The notes: generated by a model from the sequence alone, not told the origin. A DNA stretch of 64,000 bases from Sphingomonas aerophila (GCF_014199305.1 NZ_JACIJK010000001.1:310001-374000); one strand, 5' to 3'. Counted from the first letter of the stretch, positions 47,434 to 56,974 are shown. Translations and numbers: made by a program.

Positions 47434-48378
47434 TCAGCCGGCGCGCGTCAGATGGAGGAACACGTCCTCCAGATCGGGTTCCTTGGTGGACACGTCCACG
47501 ATGCCAAGCCCGTTGTCGGCAATCGCCGCTAGTACTTCGCCCGCATTCACCTTGTTCTTGCGATAGGTGATCTCGAGCACGCGAGTGCCCTTGAGCGCGA
47601 TCTTCTCGAAACAGGCAGCGGCCGGCGCCTGGGTCAGGTCGCGATCGATGGTGACCGACACCACCTTCTCCTGCGCCATGCCGACCAGTTCGCGGGTCGG
47701 CTGGTTGGCGATCAGGCGACCATGGTTGATGATCGCGATCCGGTCGCACAGCTCCTCGGCTTCCTCGAGATAGTGGGTGGTCAACACCACGGTGACCCCC
47801 GCCTGGTTAAGCTCGCGCACATAAGCCCAAAGCTGCTGGCGAAGCTCGATGTCGACGCCCGCGGTGGGCTCGTCCAGCACCAGCACGGGCGGCGCGTGCA
47901 CCATCGCCTTTGCCACCATCAGCCGGCGCTTCATGCCGCCCGACAGGGTGCGGGCATAGGCATTCGCCTTGTCGTCGAGGTGCACCGCGCGCAGCAGCTC
48001 CATCGACCGGCGCTCGCGTTTGGGCACGCCATACAGCCCCGCCTGGATCTCCAGCGTCTCGATGGGCGTGAAAAAGGGATCGAACGTGATCTCCTGGTTC
48101 ACGATCCCGATCGACGCCTTGGCATTGCGCGGGTGGGCGTCGATGTCGAAGCCCCAGATGCTCGCCTGCCCGCCGGTCTTGTTGACCAGTCCCGCAAGGA
48201 TGTTGATCAGCGTCGACTTGCCCGCGCCATTGGGGCCGAGAAGCCCAAAGATCGATCCCGCCGGCACGTCGAAGCTGACATCGTCGAGCGCGCGCTTGTC
48301 TTCCGCCTGCCCCTTGACCTGATAGGTCTTGCACAGGCCCTGGATGCTGATCGCGGCGCTGGACGAGTCTGATGTCAT
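47434..48378 (-). CDS. ABC transporter ATP-binding protein (no adjacent permease)
   Basis: This 314-residue cytoplasmic ATPase has Walker A GLLGPNGAGKST, the Q-loop NQEITFDPFF, and signature TLSGGMKRRLMVAKA. Walker B is VLVLDEPTAGVDIE and the switch His is TTHYLEEAEEL. A C-terminal regulatory region of about 80 residues ends in EPDLEDVFLHLTRAG, typical of ABC-2 export ATPases (DrrA/CcmA-like). The permease gene that normally follows is missing; the downstream gene encodes an HPP protein. The start at 48378 follows the family N-terminus. Confidence 0.93.
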   Translation of the reverse strand: MTSDSSSAAISIQGLCKTYQVKGQAEDKRALDDVSFDVPAGSIFGLLGPNGAGKSTLINILAGLVNKTGGQASIWGFDIDAHPRNAKASIGIVNQEITFDPFFTPIETLEIQAGLYGVPKRERRSMELLRAVHLDDKANAYARTLSGGMKRRLMVAKAMVHAPPVLVLDEPTAGVDIELRQQLWAYVRELNQAGVTVVLTTHYLEEAEELCDRIAIINHGRLIANQPTRELVGMAQEKVVSVTIDRDLTQAPAAACFEKIALKGTRVLEITYRKNKVNAGEVLAAIADNGLGIVDVSTKEPDLEDVFLHLTRAG

Positions 48379-48458
48379 GGGCGCGCGATAGGCTTTGCTG
48401 CGCGGGCTAACAATCCCGTGTTGATCGCAGGCGCGCCCGCCTGCTATCCGCGCTTCCC

Positions 48459-48692
48459 ATGACCCCGCCGCTCGAAACCGTTCGCACCAGCCAGCGCCGC
48501 GTCGCCTGTGATGGCGCACAGGACATCCCCGGCGGCGCCGCGCTCGGCCATCCGCGCGTCTATCTCGAGATCGACGAGCATGGCTATGTCGATTGCGGCT
48601 ATTGCGACCGCCGTTTCATCTTGATCGGCGGCCCCGCGGATGGGGTGGACCAGTCGACCCTGCCCGACATCGCCGAGGGCGGCGAGCGCTGA
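48459..48692 (+). CDS. CHCC zinc-finger protein (NDUFS6-like)
   Basis: This 77-residue protein matches the CHCC zinc-finger family, related to the NDUFS6 subunit of respiratory complex I. Key residues are C17, H31 in ALGHPRVYLEI and the pair in VDCGYCDRRFIL. In alphaproteobacteria it is thought to help assemble complex I, but the nuo genes are not here. Its TGA shares one base with the ATG of the next gene (TGATG), so the two are coupled. It is divergent from the ABC ATPase gene. Confidence 0.88.
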   Translation: MTPPLETVRTSQRRVACDGAQDIPGGAALGHPRVYLEIDEHGYVDCGYCDRRFILIGGPADGVDQSTLPDIAEGGER

Positions 48693-49168
48693 TGCGCTGG
48701 GGGCGGGTCCTCGCCTCCGCCCTGATGTTCGTCGTTCCCGCGGCCGCGAAGGAGCCTGCCATGACCCGTCACGCCACCGGCAGCTTTGAGGTGACGATCA
48801 CTCCCGAAGCGCAGGCGGCGGGGGAGGGTGACGCGGTTCCGACCGCTCGCATGGGCCTTTTCAAGACCTTCTCCGGCCCGCTCACCGGCACCGCGCACGG
48901 CACCATGTTGACGGTGGGCACCCCTGCACCGGGCAAGGCGGCGGCGTATGTCGCGATCGATCAGTTCAGCGGCACGCTGGAGGGTCGAGCGGGCAGCTTC
49001 GTACTGCTTCACCGCGGCACCATGAGCCGGGCGGGCAGCGAACTCAGCGTCATCATCGCCCCCGACAGCGGCACCGGCGCGCTGGCCGGCATCACGGGTA
49101 CGCTGGCGATCGAGGTCAAGGACGGGCAGCACCGCTACGACCTCTCCTATTCATTGCCCACTGGCTGA
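48692..49168 (+). CDS. DUF3224-family exported protein
   Basis: This 158-residue protein has an N-terminal signal-like helix (VLASALMFVVPAAAKEP). The DUF3224 beta-barrel pattern follows: TRHATGSFEVTITPEA, MGLFKTFSGPLTGTAHGTML, YVAIDQFSGTLEGRAGSFVL and the GTGALAGITGTLAIEV strand. The family is allene-oxide-cyclase-like in fold and of unknown function. Two starts are possible: ATG 48692, giving an exported form, or ATG 48761 (MTRHATG), giving a cytosolic form like most homologues. It is coupled to the zinc-finger gene. Confidence 0.83.
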   Translation: MRWGRVLASALMFVVPAAAKEPAMTRHATGSFEVTITPEAQAAGEGDAVPTARMGLFKTFSGPLTGTAHGTMLTVGTPAPGKAAAYVAIDQFSGTLEGRAGSFVLLHRGTMSRAGSELSVIIAPDSGTGALAGITGTLAIEVKDGQHRYDLSYSLPTG

Positions 49169-49205
49169 GGTGGACGCGGCCGGGGGGCCACCCTACCTTA
49201 ACCCC

Positions 49206-50633
49206 ATGACGCTTTCCCCTGATCCCCGCTCATTCCTGTACCGTGACCAGCTGTCGCCCGACGCGGCGCAGCGGCTGGCCGCCACTGCGCTGGGCGCGGC
49301 GGATGACGGGGAGCTGTACCTCCAGTACCGTCGGGCGGAGGCTTTCGGGTTTGACGACGGGCGGCTCAAGACGGCGAGCTACGACACCAACGCCGGCTTC
49401 GGCCTGCGCGCGGTGTCGGGGGAGATGACCGCCTTCGCCCATGCCAATGAGCTGTCAGAGGCCGCGATCCGGCGCGCGGGTGAGACCATGACGCTGATCG
49501 ACCCGGCCAAGGGCACGCCCGCCGCGCCGCCGCCGGGCAACAACCGCCACCTTTATACCGATACCGACCCGCTCGACCTGGTGCCGTTCGCCGACAAGGT
49601 GAACCTGTGCCAGACCATCGACGCCGCCGCCCGCGCGCGTGACCCGCGCGTCAAGCAGGTGTCGGTCGGCCTGTCGGGCACCTGGAGCGTGGTGGAGATT
49701 GTTCGCGCCGATGGCTTCGTCGCAACGGACGTGCGCCCGCTGGTTCGGCTAAACATCGCCATTGTCGCCGAGGCGAACGGCCGGCGTGAAACGGGCAGCT
49801 TCGGCATCGGGGGCCGCTACCTCTACGACCGCCTGTTCGAGGAGGCGACCTGGAACCGCGGTATCGACGAAGCGCTGGCGCAGGCGCTGGTGAACCTTGA
49901 ATCGGTTGCGGCGCCCGCGGGCGAGATGACGGTCCTGCTGGGTTCGGGCTGGCCGGGCGTGCTGCTGCACGAGGCGATTGGCCACGGGCTGGAAGGCGAC
50001 TTCAACCGCAAGGGCACCAGCGCGTTTTCGGGCCGCATCGGTGAGCGGGTGGCGGCGCCCGGCATCACCATTGTCGACGACGGCTCCCTGCCCGACCGGC
50101 GCGGTTCGCTGTCGATCGATGACGAGGGCACGCCGACCCGCGAAACGATCCTGATCGAGGACGGTATCCTCAAGGGCTATATGCAGGACCGGCTCAACGC
50201 CCGGCTGATGGGCGTGCCAGCGACCGGCAATGGCCGCCGCGAAAGCTTCGCGCACGCGCCGATGCCGCGCATGACCAACACCTTCATGAAGGCCGGCCGG
50301 GACGACCCCGCCGAGCTGCTCAGCCGCGTCAAGAAGGGCATTTTCGCCAGGAGCTTCGGCGGCGGGCAGGTCGACATCGTGTCGGGCAAGTTCGTCTTTT
50401 CCTGCACCGAAGCCTATCGGATCGAGGACGGCAAGATCGGCGCCCCGATCAAGGGCGCGACGATCATCGGCGACGGGCCGACGGTGCTGACCAAGGTGAC
50501 CGGCGTCGGCCACGACTTCGCGTTGGACGAGGGTATCGGCATGTGCGGCAAGGGCGGGCAGAGCGTCCCGGCCGGCGTCGGTCAGCCGACACTGCTGGTC
50601 GAGGGCATGACGGTGGGCGGCACCGCGGCCTGA
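49206..50633 (+). CDS. tldD: Metalloprotease TldD
   Basis: This 475-residue protein is a TldD/PmbA-family protease. The zinc motif HExxxH lies in LLHEAIGHGLEGD at about residue 255. Other landmarks are YLQYRRAEAFGFDDGRLK at the start, GTSAFSGRIGERVAAPG, and AHAPMPRMTNTFM. TldD forms a heterodimer with TldE/PmbA that trims unfolded peptides and matures microcins and RiPPs. The partner gene is not in this window. The ATG at 49206 is family-like. It converges on recQ, with a shared terminator. Confidence 0.95.
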   Translation: MTLSPDPRSFLYRDQLSPDAAQRLAATALGAADDGELYLQYRRAEAFGFDDGRLKTASYDTNAGFGLRAVSGEMTAFAHANELSEAAIRRAGETMTLIDPAKGTPAAPPPGNNRHLYTDTDPLDLVPFADKVNLCQTIDAAARARDPRVKQVSVGLSGTWSVVEIVRADGFVATDVRPLVRLNIAIVAEANGRRETGSFGIGGRYLYDRLFEEATWNRGIDEALAQALVNLESVAAPAGEMTVLLGSGWPGVLLHEAIGHGLEGDFNRKGTSAFSGRIGERVAAPGITIVDDGSLPDRRGSLSIDDEGTPTRETILIEDGILKGYMQDRLNARLMGVPATGNGRRESFAHAPMPRMTNTFMKAGRDDPAELLSRVKKGIFARSFGGGQVDIVSGKFVFSCTEAYRIEDGKIGAPIKGATIIGDGPTVLTKVTGVGHDFALDEGIGMCGKGGQSVPAGVGQPTLLVEGMTVGGTAA

Positions 50634-50659
50634 ACGCGGGCACCACTTTCGCTAACGGA

Positions 50660-50681
50660 GGGCGGCGTAAACTCGCCGCCC
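50660..50681. terminator. Bidirectional terminator between tldD and recQ
   Basis: A perfect 8-bp stem, GGGCGGCG-TAAACT-CGCCGCCC, sits in the 62-base gap between the two convergent stop codons. It could serve both strands, though no long T-run is present on either side. Confidence 0.65.
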
Positions 50682-50695
50682 CTGGGGAGGTCCGC

Positions 50696-52465
50696 TTACC
50701 GCGCCTCCCGGATCACCTCCAGGAACGCGTCGCCATAGGCATCGAGCTTGCGGGCGCCGATGCCGCTCAGCACCGCCAGTGCCGCCCGTGACATCGGCCG
50801 CTGCGCCGCCATGTCTCGCAGCACGGAGTCATGGAAGATGACATAGGGCGGCACACCCGCGTCCTTCGCCAGTGTCCGCCGCCGCTCGCGCAGCGCCTCG
50901 AACAAGGGCGTGTCGGCCGGGTTGCCCGCGGCGGGCGCTACCCCACGGCGGCGGCGTTCGCGCTTGGGCGGCACGATCAGCGATACCGCCGTTTCGCCCT
51001 TCAGGATCCCGCGCGCGGCGGGGCCGAACTCCAGTCCGCCATGTGGGTTGGAGCGGATCGCGTCGCGGAGCAGCAGCGCGCGGGCGACGGGCTTCAACAA
51101 TGCCGTCTCGTCACCTTCGACGATATTCCACACGGACAGCTTCTCATGCCCGTTCATCAACGACCGTTCGGTCGACTGACCGGTCAGCACTTCCTCGATA
51201 TAGCCAGCGCCGAACATCTGCCCGGTGCGGAACACCGCGGACAGGAACTTGCGCGCGGTTTCCGTCGCGTCGACCGCATCGGGTGACCCCAGGCAGTTAT
51301 CGCAATTGCCGCAATCCTCCGCCGGATCCTCGCCGAAGTGGCGCAACAGGATGCGGCGGCGGCACCCCGCCGTCTCCACCAGCGCGGCGAGCGATTGCAG
51401 GCGGGTACGCTCGCCTGCCTGGCGCTCGGGCTCGACTTCGCCGATGCGCTGGCGTGCGCGGGCGAAATCGTCGGCTCCCCAGAACAGGTGCGCGACCGAC
51501 GGATCGCCGTCGCGGCCCGCGCGACCCGTTTCCTGGTAATAAGCCTCGATCGACTTGGGCAGCCCTGCATGGGCGACGAAGCGGACATCGGGCTTGTCGA
51601 TCCCCATGCCAAACGCGACGGTGGCGCAGATCACCATGTCTTCGGACGCCACGAAGTCGGCCTGGTTCTTGGCGCGAATGTGCGGCTCCAACCCCGCATG
51701 ATAGGCCCGCGTGGGCCGGCCGCTGCGGCCCAGGGCCTCTGCCAGCTTTTCCGTCGCGGCGCGGGTCTGGGCGTAAACGATGCCCGGGCCGGGCGTTGCC
51801 GCGATCAGGTCCGCGATCTGCCGGTTGACGTTCGCCTTGGCAGAGATGCTGTAGCGGATGTTGGGCCGGTCGAAGCCCGACACGATCATGCCGTCGGCAG
51901 GAATGCCGAGCTGCTTGGCGATATCCGCGCGGGTATGCGCGTCGGCGGTGGCGGTCAGGGCCAGGCGGGGGACGTCGGGAAAGGCGTCCATCAATGGCGA
52001 CAGCAGGCGGTAATCGGGCCTGAAGTCATGGCCCCATTCGCTGACGCAATGCGCTTCGTCGATCGCGAACAGGCACAAGGGCGCTTCCGTCAACAGGTCG
52101 CGGAACGCCTGCCCCGACGCACGCTCGGGCGCGACGTAAAGGAGGTCGAGCGCGCCCGCCCTGAACCGGCGCAGTGTTTCGCCCCGGTTCTCGTCCGCGC
52201 TGGTCAGCGTCGCGGCGCGGATCCCGACGGCTTCCGCACCGCGCAACTGGTCATGCATCAGAGCGATCAGCGGCGATACGACAATGCACGTGCCCTCGTT
52301 CATGACGGCGGGCAGCTGGTAGCACAGCGACTTGCCCGCGCCAGTCGGCATCACCGCCAACGTCCGTTCGCGCTCGAGCACGCGCGACACAACCTCTGAC
52401 TGAACGCCGCGGAACTGGGGAAAGCCGAACACGCGCTGTAGCGTGGGCAGGGGATCGGGATGCAT
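50696..52465 (-). CDS. recQ: ATP-dependent DNA helicase RecQ
   Basis: This 589-residue helicase has the complete SF2 motor: PTGAGKSLCYQLP (motif I), DEAHCVSEWGHDFRPDY (motif II) and LTATADAHTR (III). GMGIDKPDVRFVAHAGLPKSIEAYYQETGRAGRDG covers motifs V-VI. The RQC zinc cysteines are in ETAGCRRRILLRHFG and EDCGNCDNCLG. An HRDC domain ends the protein (GVPPYVIFHDSVLRDMA). It unwinds DNA in recombination and repair. ATG at 52465 is the family start; the upstream frame is not protein-like. Confidence 0.97.
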   Translation of the reverse strand: MHPDPLPTLQRVFGFPQFRGVQSEVVSRVLERERTLAVMPTGAGKSLCYQLPAVMNEGTCIVVSPLIALMHDQLRGAEAVGIRAATLTSADENRGETLRRFRAGALDLLYVAPERASGQAFRDLLTEAPLCLFAIDEAHCVSEWGHDFRPDYRLLSPLMDAFPDVPRLALTATADAHTRADIAKQLGIPADGMIVSGFDRPNIRYSISAKANVNRQIADLIAATPGPGIVYAQTRAATEKLAEALGRSGRPTRAYHAGLEPHIRAKNQADFVASEDMVICATVAFGMGIDKPDVRFVAHAGLPKSIEAYYQETGRAGRDGDPSVAHLFWGADDFARARQRIGEVEPERQAGERTRLQSLAALVETAGCRRRILLRHFGEDPAEDCGNCDNCLGSPDAVDATETARKFLSAVFRTGQMFGAGYIEEVLTGQSTERSLMNGHEKLSVWNIVEGDETALLKPVARALLLRDAIRSNPHGGLEFGPAARGILKGETAVSLIVPPKRERRRRGVAPAAGNPADTPLFEALRERRRTLAKDAGVPPYVIFHDSVLRDMAAQRPMSRAALAVLSGIGARKLDAYGDAFLEVIREAR

Positions 52466-52582
52466 TGCCGCGCGATGTAGGATGCGCGGGCGTCCGGGTC
52501 GAGGCAGAGATGGCCGTCGTTTCGCCACCGTTCCGACATGATCGACGGCAACGCTGCTGCATCTGCAGCGAAAGGCGCATTC

Positions 52583-53551
52583 ATGGTCGACGGCTTCCAC
52601 TCCATCGGCAACCGAACCGGAAGCGCCCTTGTCCTGCTGCTATCCGCAAGCCTGCTTGGCGGCGCGGCGGACGAACCCACGGAACGGGTAGTGCGGCTGG
52701 GCGAAACAATGCCCGTCACCGTCAACGGCCAGACCAGGCAGTTGCGGATCGAGCCCGCCGCACCGGGGCTGGTACTGCTGACCCGGGACTATGCCAACGC
52801 AGCCGCGCTGAAGATGGGCGGCATGTTTCATATCGCCGCGATGTACACCGTCGGGAACGAGCGGGTGATGGCCAGCACCGCGGTGGCGAAGTTCGCCTGG
52901 GGGACGGCAAAGGCCGACAAGCGCCGGATCGGCTGGGCGGCGCGGCCCTATGCTCGCGGGCTGGACGCGGTGATTGGCCCTGCGGGCCTCGACGCGCCGG
53001 TTGTTCGCTTTGCGCTCCACGCGCCACGGCCGGGGGAGCGGACCGTCAGTCTGCCGATGGCGCCCACAGGCTCGCTGTTCGGCAGCTGGTACAGTCTCCG
53101 CGCGGAGGTGATGGTGGGAATCGAGCCGTTGCAGGTTCGCTTCGACCCGCATCATCGCCGCACGGTCGCCAACGCGCTTGCCGGACAGCGGATTGCTGCG
53201 GCGCTGGGCGGCCGGTTCGACGGTCCGCCCGTGTTGGAGGAGATCGCTTTCGGCATCGAACGGCCGGTGCGCCCGATGACCCTGTCGCGCCCGCTCGGCA
53301 TCGGCCCCCTGCCGCTGACCCGCCTGGGCGTGCGGACCGTGCCCGACCTAAACAGCGGTGGATCGGTCGCGGGCATCAAGGAGGCTGGCGATCCCGACGA
53401 GGTGGTCGACCCCGCCGACGTCGTCGTGACCGGAAAACGCAAGAAGAAGCCGCGCCCGGGTACGCTGACGCTCGGCGCGGATCAGCTCGACCGCTGCTCC
53501 TCGCTTGTGTTCGACAAGGCGAGGAAGGAGATCAGGCTGACCTGCGCCTGA
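52583..53551 (+). CDS. Exported protein resembling a retropepsin with lost catalytic Asp
   Basis: This 322-residue protein has a signal peptide (GSALVLLLSASLLGGAADE). The mature start, PVTVNGQTRQLRIEPAAPG, follows the retropepsin-like pattern VxVNG-x-x-x-x-LL-DTGA, but the DTG position reads EPAAPG, with no Asp. A later segment, RGLDAVIGPAGLD, resembles the DGILGxxxL signature of the same family. The C-terminal third contains a Lys-rich stretch (VVVTGKRKKKPRPG) and a Cys pair (CSSLVFDKARKEIRLTC). It is thus probably a non-catalytic pseudoprotease of the envelope. It is divergent from recQ. Confidence 0.7.
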   Translation: MVDGFHSIGNRTGSALVLLLSASLLGGAADEPTERVVRLGETMPVTVNGQTRQLRIEPAAPGLVLLTRDYANAAALKMGGMFHIAAMYTVGNERVMASTAVAKFAWGTAKADKRRIGWAARPYARGLDAVIGPAGLDAPVVRFALHAPRPGERTVSLPMAPTGSLFGSWYSLRAEVMVGIEPLQVRFDPHHRRTVANALAGQRIAAALGGRFDGPPVLEEIAFGIERPVRPMTLSRPLGIGPLPLTRLGVRTVPDLNSGGSVAGIKEAGDPDEVVDPADVVVTGKRKKKPRPGTLTLGADQLDRCSSLVFDKARKEIRLTCA

Positions 53552-53563
53552 TCTCCCACCGGC

Positions 53564-55633
53564 TCAGCGCGCGGCCACCCGCGATGGGGTGACCGGCTCT
53601 GCGCCCCAGACGCTGACGCGGGCCTCGGAGGGCAGGTACATGGCATCGCCCGGCTTCACGTTGAATGCCGTGTACCAGGGGCCGAAGTTACGAACGATGC
53701 CGTTGACGCGGTACTTATCGGGGCTGTGCGGATCGCTGAGCAGCGCGGCCCGCTGGGCACCCTCGCGCCGCTTGCCCTGCCAGGCGGCGGCATAGGCGAG
53801 GAAGAAGCGCTGGTCCCCCGTCATGCCGTCCAGCACCGCCGGTTCGCCATGGCGCGACACATAGCGGCGATAGGCCGCGTACGCCGTCTCCAGCCCGCCC
53901 AGGTCGGCCAGGTTCTCGCCCAGCGTCAGCTTGCCCTTGATCTTCACGCCGGGGATCGGCTCATACTGGTCGAATTGCGCGGCGAGGCGATCGGCCTGTA
54001 CGGTGTACTTGGCGGCTGTATCCTTGGTCCACCAGTCACGCAGCCGGCCCTTGTCGTCATACTGCCGCCCCTGATCGTCGAAGCCGTGACCCAGTTCATG
54101 CCCGATCGTGGTCGCGCCCGTTTCGGCATAATTAACCGCCGGATCGGCGTTGGGGTCAAAGAAGGGTGGCTGCAGGATCGCGGCCGGCACTGTGATCTGG
54201 TTCAGCGTCGGGTCGTAGTATGCGTTCACCGTCTGCGGTGTCATAAACCACAGCCCGCGGTCGACGGGCTTGGGGAAGCGCTTCAGCTGCAACTGCCACT
54301 GGAACTGGTCGGTGGCGATGCTGTTTGCCAGCGGATCGCCGCGGCTGACGTTCAGTGTCGAATAATCGATCCAGGTCTTCGGGTGCCCGATACGCGGATC
54401 GAAGCTGGCGAGCTTGGCAAGCGCGGCCTGCTTGGTCGGTGCGTCCATCCAGGCAGCGGCGCGGATCTTGTCACCATAGGCTGCGCGCACGTCGCTGACG
54501 AGCTCGTCAGCCTTGGCCTGGGTTTCTGCCGTCCAATAGCTGCGGACATAAATGGCGCCGACCGCCTCGCCCAGTGAGTTGTCGATCAGGCCCATGCCGC
54601 GCTTCCACCGGGCGCGCTGCTCGGGCACGTCGCGCAGCGTCTTGGAATAGAAATCGAAGTTCGCCTGGTCGAAGGCGTGGGGCAGGAACGCTGCGTGGTC
54701 GCTGATGAAGCGCGCGGTGACCCACTCCTTCCAGGTCGACAGCGGCACATCGGCCAGCCGCTTGCCCGCCGCCGTTACTGCGGTGGTTTCCGCCACATCG
54801 ACCTTGGCCGCGCTGGAAAGGCCCATGGAGGCGAGCGTCGGCGTCCAGTCGAACTCAGGCGCCAGCTTGGTCAGCTGCTCGCGTGTCATCGGATTGTGGG
54901 TTGCCACCGGATCGCGACGCCGCTCCGGCGTCCACTGGTCCTGACTGAGCTTGGTTTCGAGCGCGACGATACGGTCGGCCTTCGCTTCCGCATCGGAAAT
55001 GCCCGCGAGCGTCTGGATACGGACCAGGTAATCGCGATAGGCCCTGCGGATCGCGACGTACTTCGCGCCGTCCAGCAGGTAGTAATCGCGCGTCGGCAGG
55101 CCCAGTCGTGCCTGGCTCGCCGTGGCGCTGTAACGGGTCGGATCGTCCTGGTCCGCGCTGATGCCGATGCCGACCGGCGAGGCATAGCCCGGCTTCATCA
55201 TCAACTGGACGAGCTGTGGCCGGGTGGAGATGGCGTCGATGCGCGCCAGGAACGGCTTCAACGGCGCAAGGCCGCGCTTTTCGATCCCACCTTCATCCAT
55301 CCAGGCGGCGTAGAAGTCGCCGACCTTGCGCTGCGTGCCATCCGTCGGGTGCGCGGCGGCGTCCTCGACAATCTTGCGAACCTGTCCCTCGATCTCGTCC
55401 GGCAGGTCGTAGTTATAGCCCGCGCCGACCTTGTCCGACGGAATGGGATGATCGCGGAGCCAGGTGCCCTCGACAAAGCCGTAAAAGTCGTCGCCCGGCT
55501 TTACCGACCGATCCATGTCGGCAAGGTCGACGCCCCAATTGCCATAGCGCGGCTTGGCCTGCTGGCCCGTCGTCTGGGCTGCGAGAATGGTGGGAAGGGC
55601 AAGGGCAGTGGCAGCAAGCAGCAAGCGGCGCAT
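53564..55633 (-). CDS. M13-family metallopeptidase (PepO/neprilysin type)
   Basis: This 689-residue secreted zinc endopeptidase has a signal peptide (RLLLAATALALPTILAAQ). The N-terminal domain starts GVDLADMDRSVKPGDDFYGFVEGTW, typical of M13. NAYYDPTLNQITVPAAILQPP precedes the zinc site IGHELGHGFDDQG (HExxH). The third ligand lies in GENLADLGGLETAY, and the chain ends SEARVSVWGAE, close to the usual CxxW end. It probably degrades peptides in the periplasm. It is transcribed alone, 12 bases from the convergent exported-protein gene. Confidence 0.95.
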   Translation of the reverse strand: MRRLLLAATALALPTILAAQTTGQQAKPRYGNWGVDLADMDRSVKPGDDFYGFVEGTWLRDHPIPSDKVGAGYNYDLPDEIEGQVRKIVEDAAAHPTDGTQRKVGDFYAAWMDEGGIEKRGLAPLKPFLARIDAISTRPQLVQLMMKPGYASPVGIGISADQDDPTRYSATASQARLGLPTRDYYLLDGAKYVAIRRAYRDYLVRIQTLAGISDAEAKADRIVALETKLSQDQWTPERRRDPVATHNPMTREQLTKLAPEFDWTPTLASMGLSSAAKVDVAETTAVTAAGKRLADVPLSTWKEWVTARFISDHAAFLPHAFDQANFDFYSKTLRDVPEQRARWKRGMGLIDNSLGEAVGAIYVRSYWTAETQAKADELVSDVRAAYGDKIRAAAWMDAPTKQAALAKLASFDPRIGHPKTWIDYSTLNVSRGDPLANSIATDQFQWQLQLKRFPKPVDRGLWFMTPQTVNAYYDPTLNQITVPAAILQPPFFDPNADPAVNYAETGATTIGHELGHGFDDQGRQYDDKGRLRDWWTKDTAAKYTVQADRLAAQFDQYEPIPGVKIKGKLTLGENLADLGGLETAYAAYRRYVSRHGEPAVLDGMTGDQRFFLAYAAAWQGKRREGAQRAALLSDPHSPDKYRVNGIVRNFGPWYTAFNVKPGDAMYLPSEARVSVWGAEPVTPSRVAAR

Positions 55634-55702
55634 CGATCACTCCGAATGGAACAACGCCGGTGTAGCGCCGCGCAGCTGTACGGACAATGACGCGCCCGCG
55701 GC

Positions 55703-56902
55703 TCAAAGCGCCCAATCGGCGGACAACCAGACCCTGTCAGTGTCGGTCGCGAATCCCTTGGCGACATAGTGCGCCAGCCGGATGGAATAGGTGACATCGG
55801 CGACCTTCGCCGCGGCGAGCAGGTTCCATTCATCCCCGTACAGCCGCACGTCGCGGTCGCTGGTGAAGCGGTGATAGGTGGCGGTGGCCGACAGCCCGCG
55901 CTTCTTGTCCGTCGCGGCCAGCGTTCCGTACAGGTCGCGCACGCCATCGGGCGGCGTGATCGTGAACTTGTCGGCCCAGCCCTGGAACTTGAACAGGGCG
56001 GAGAAGGGCGTTTGAAAGCTCGCCAGCGTAGCGCCCCGGCTTGGGCCTCGTCCGGCGCCCAGCACTTCATACCCCGCCGTTGCCGTCACCGCCGCAGTGC
56101 CGAGCGATGCTTCGGCCAGGTAATAGTCCGCGCGGTAACGGTTCGGGTTGCGGTGCCAGTCGGATTGGGCGGCATAGCTTCCCGCGTAGGACAGAGTGAG
56201 GCCGCCGCCCAGCTTGCGATTGCCGGCCAGCCGTGCGCCATAGCTCTGGTTCGACTGTCGAAAGCCCTGAACCCGCGCATCATCGACGTCGATCAGATAG
56301 GCAAAGCCGGTCAGCGTTCCGATCGGGGTCGCGGCCCCCGCCAGCGCGAACACGCTGTCCCCGCCGATACCATGCCGGAAATCGCCGCGCGGGGCCGCAA
56401 CCAGCCGGTGGTCGCCCCAAGCATAGGTCACATCCACGCTGACGCCGGGCAAAGGTGTGGTTTGAACACGCGCCGCGTCAAAGGTCTGCTGGTTCTGACG
56501 GAACGAGCCCGACCCGACGAAGCGCTGATCCTGAAGCTCGATCAACTGGCGGCCCACCGTGGCGCTACCACCCTGCCAACGCCGCTGAACCTGGATGCGG
56601 TTGATCTCAATATTCTCGGGGTCCGCAACGCCGGCAAAGCGCGTCTTGCCGTTCGCGCCGTCGTTATAGTCGGGGACGATCGCCAGCGTCGCCTCGCTCT
56701 CGATCAGTGCCGACCAGTCGCCCAGCGTTGCATTGACTCCCGATCGCACGCGGGCGGTCACGGCAGTTGCATCCTTGGGGATGCCGTCCTGCTCGGCATG
56801 TTCCCAGCGCAGCCGCGCATCCAGGATGGGCGCAAGCGTCAGGTCCTGTGCCTGCGCCCCGCTCGCCAACATCACGCCGGCGACGGCCAAACCATATCTC
56901 AC
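55703..56902 (-). CDS. Alginate-export-like outer-membrane porin
   Basis: This 399-residue beta-barrel protein has a signal peptide (LAVAGVMLASGAQAQ). The alginate_exp/AlgE-like pattern begins LAPILDARLRWEHAEQDG, then TARVRSGVNATLGDWSALIESE and IEINRIQVQRRW, followed by VGRQLIELQDQRFVGSG. Strands continue to a final VWLSADWAL. No alginate synthesis gene is nearby, so the substrate is unknown; sphingomonads carry several such porins. The start is GTG at 56902. It lies 69 bases from the M13 peptidase gene on the same strand. Confidence 0.85.
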   Translation of the reverse strand: MRYGLAVAGVMLASGAQAQDLTLAPILDARLRWEHAEQDGIPKDATAVTARVRSGVNATLGDWSALIESEATLAIVPDYNDGANGKTRFAGVADPENIEINRIQVQRRWQGGSATVGRQLIELQDQRFVGSGSFRQNQQTFDAARVQTTPLPGVSVDVTYAWGDHRLVAAPRGDFRHGIGGDSVFALAGAATPIGTLTGFAYLIDVDDARVQGFRQSNQSYGARLAGNRKLGGGLTLSYAGSYAAQSDWHRNPNRYRADYYLAEASLGTAAVTATAGYEVLGAGRGPSRGATLASFQTPFSALFKFQGWADKFTITPPDGVRDLYGTLAATDKKRGLSATATYHRFTSDRDVRLYGDEWNLLAAAKVADVTYSIRLAHYVAKGFATDTDRVWLSADWAL

Positions 56903-56974
56903 ACTGCAACCCCGCCTCTCGTCTTGATGCGCTGATCGGGCGGGGGAGCGGGGCTTGTCAACGCCTTGGGCGGA

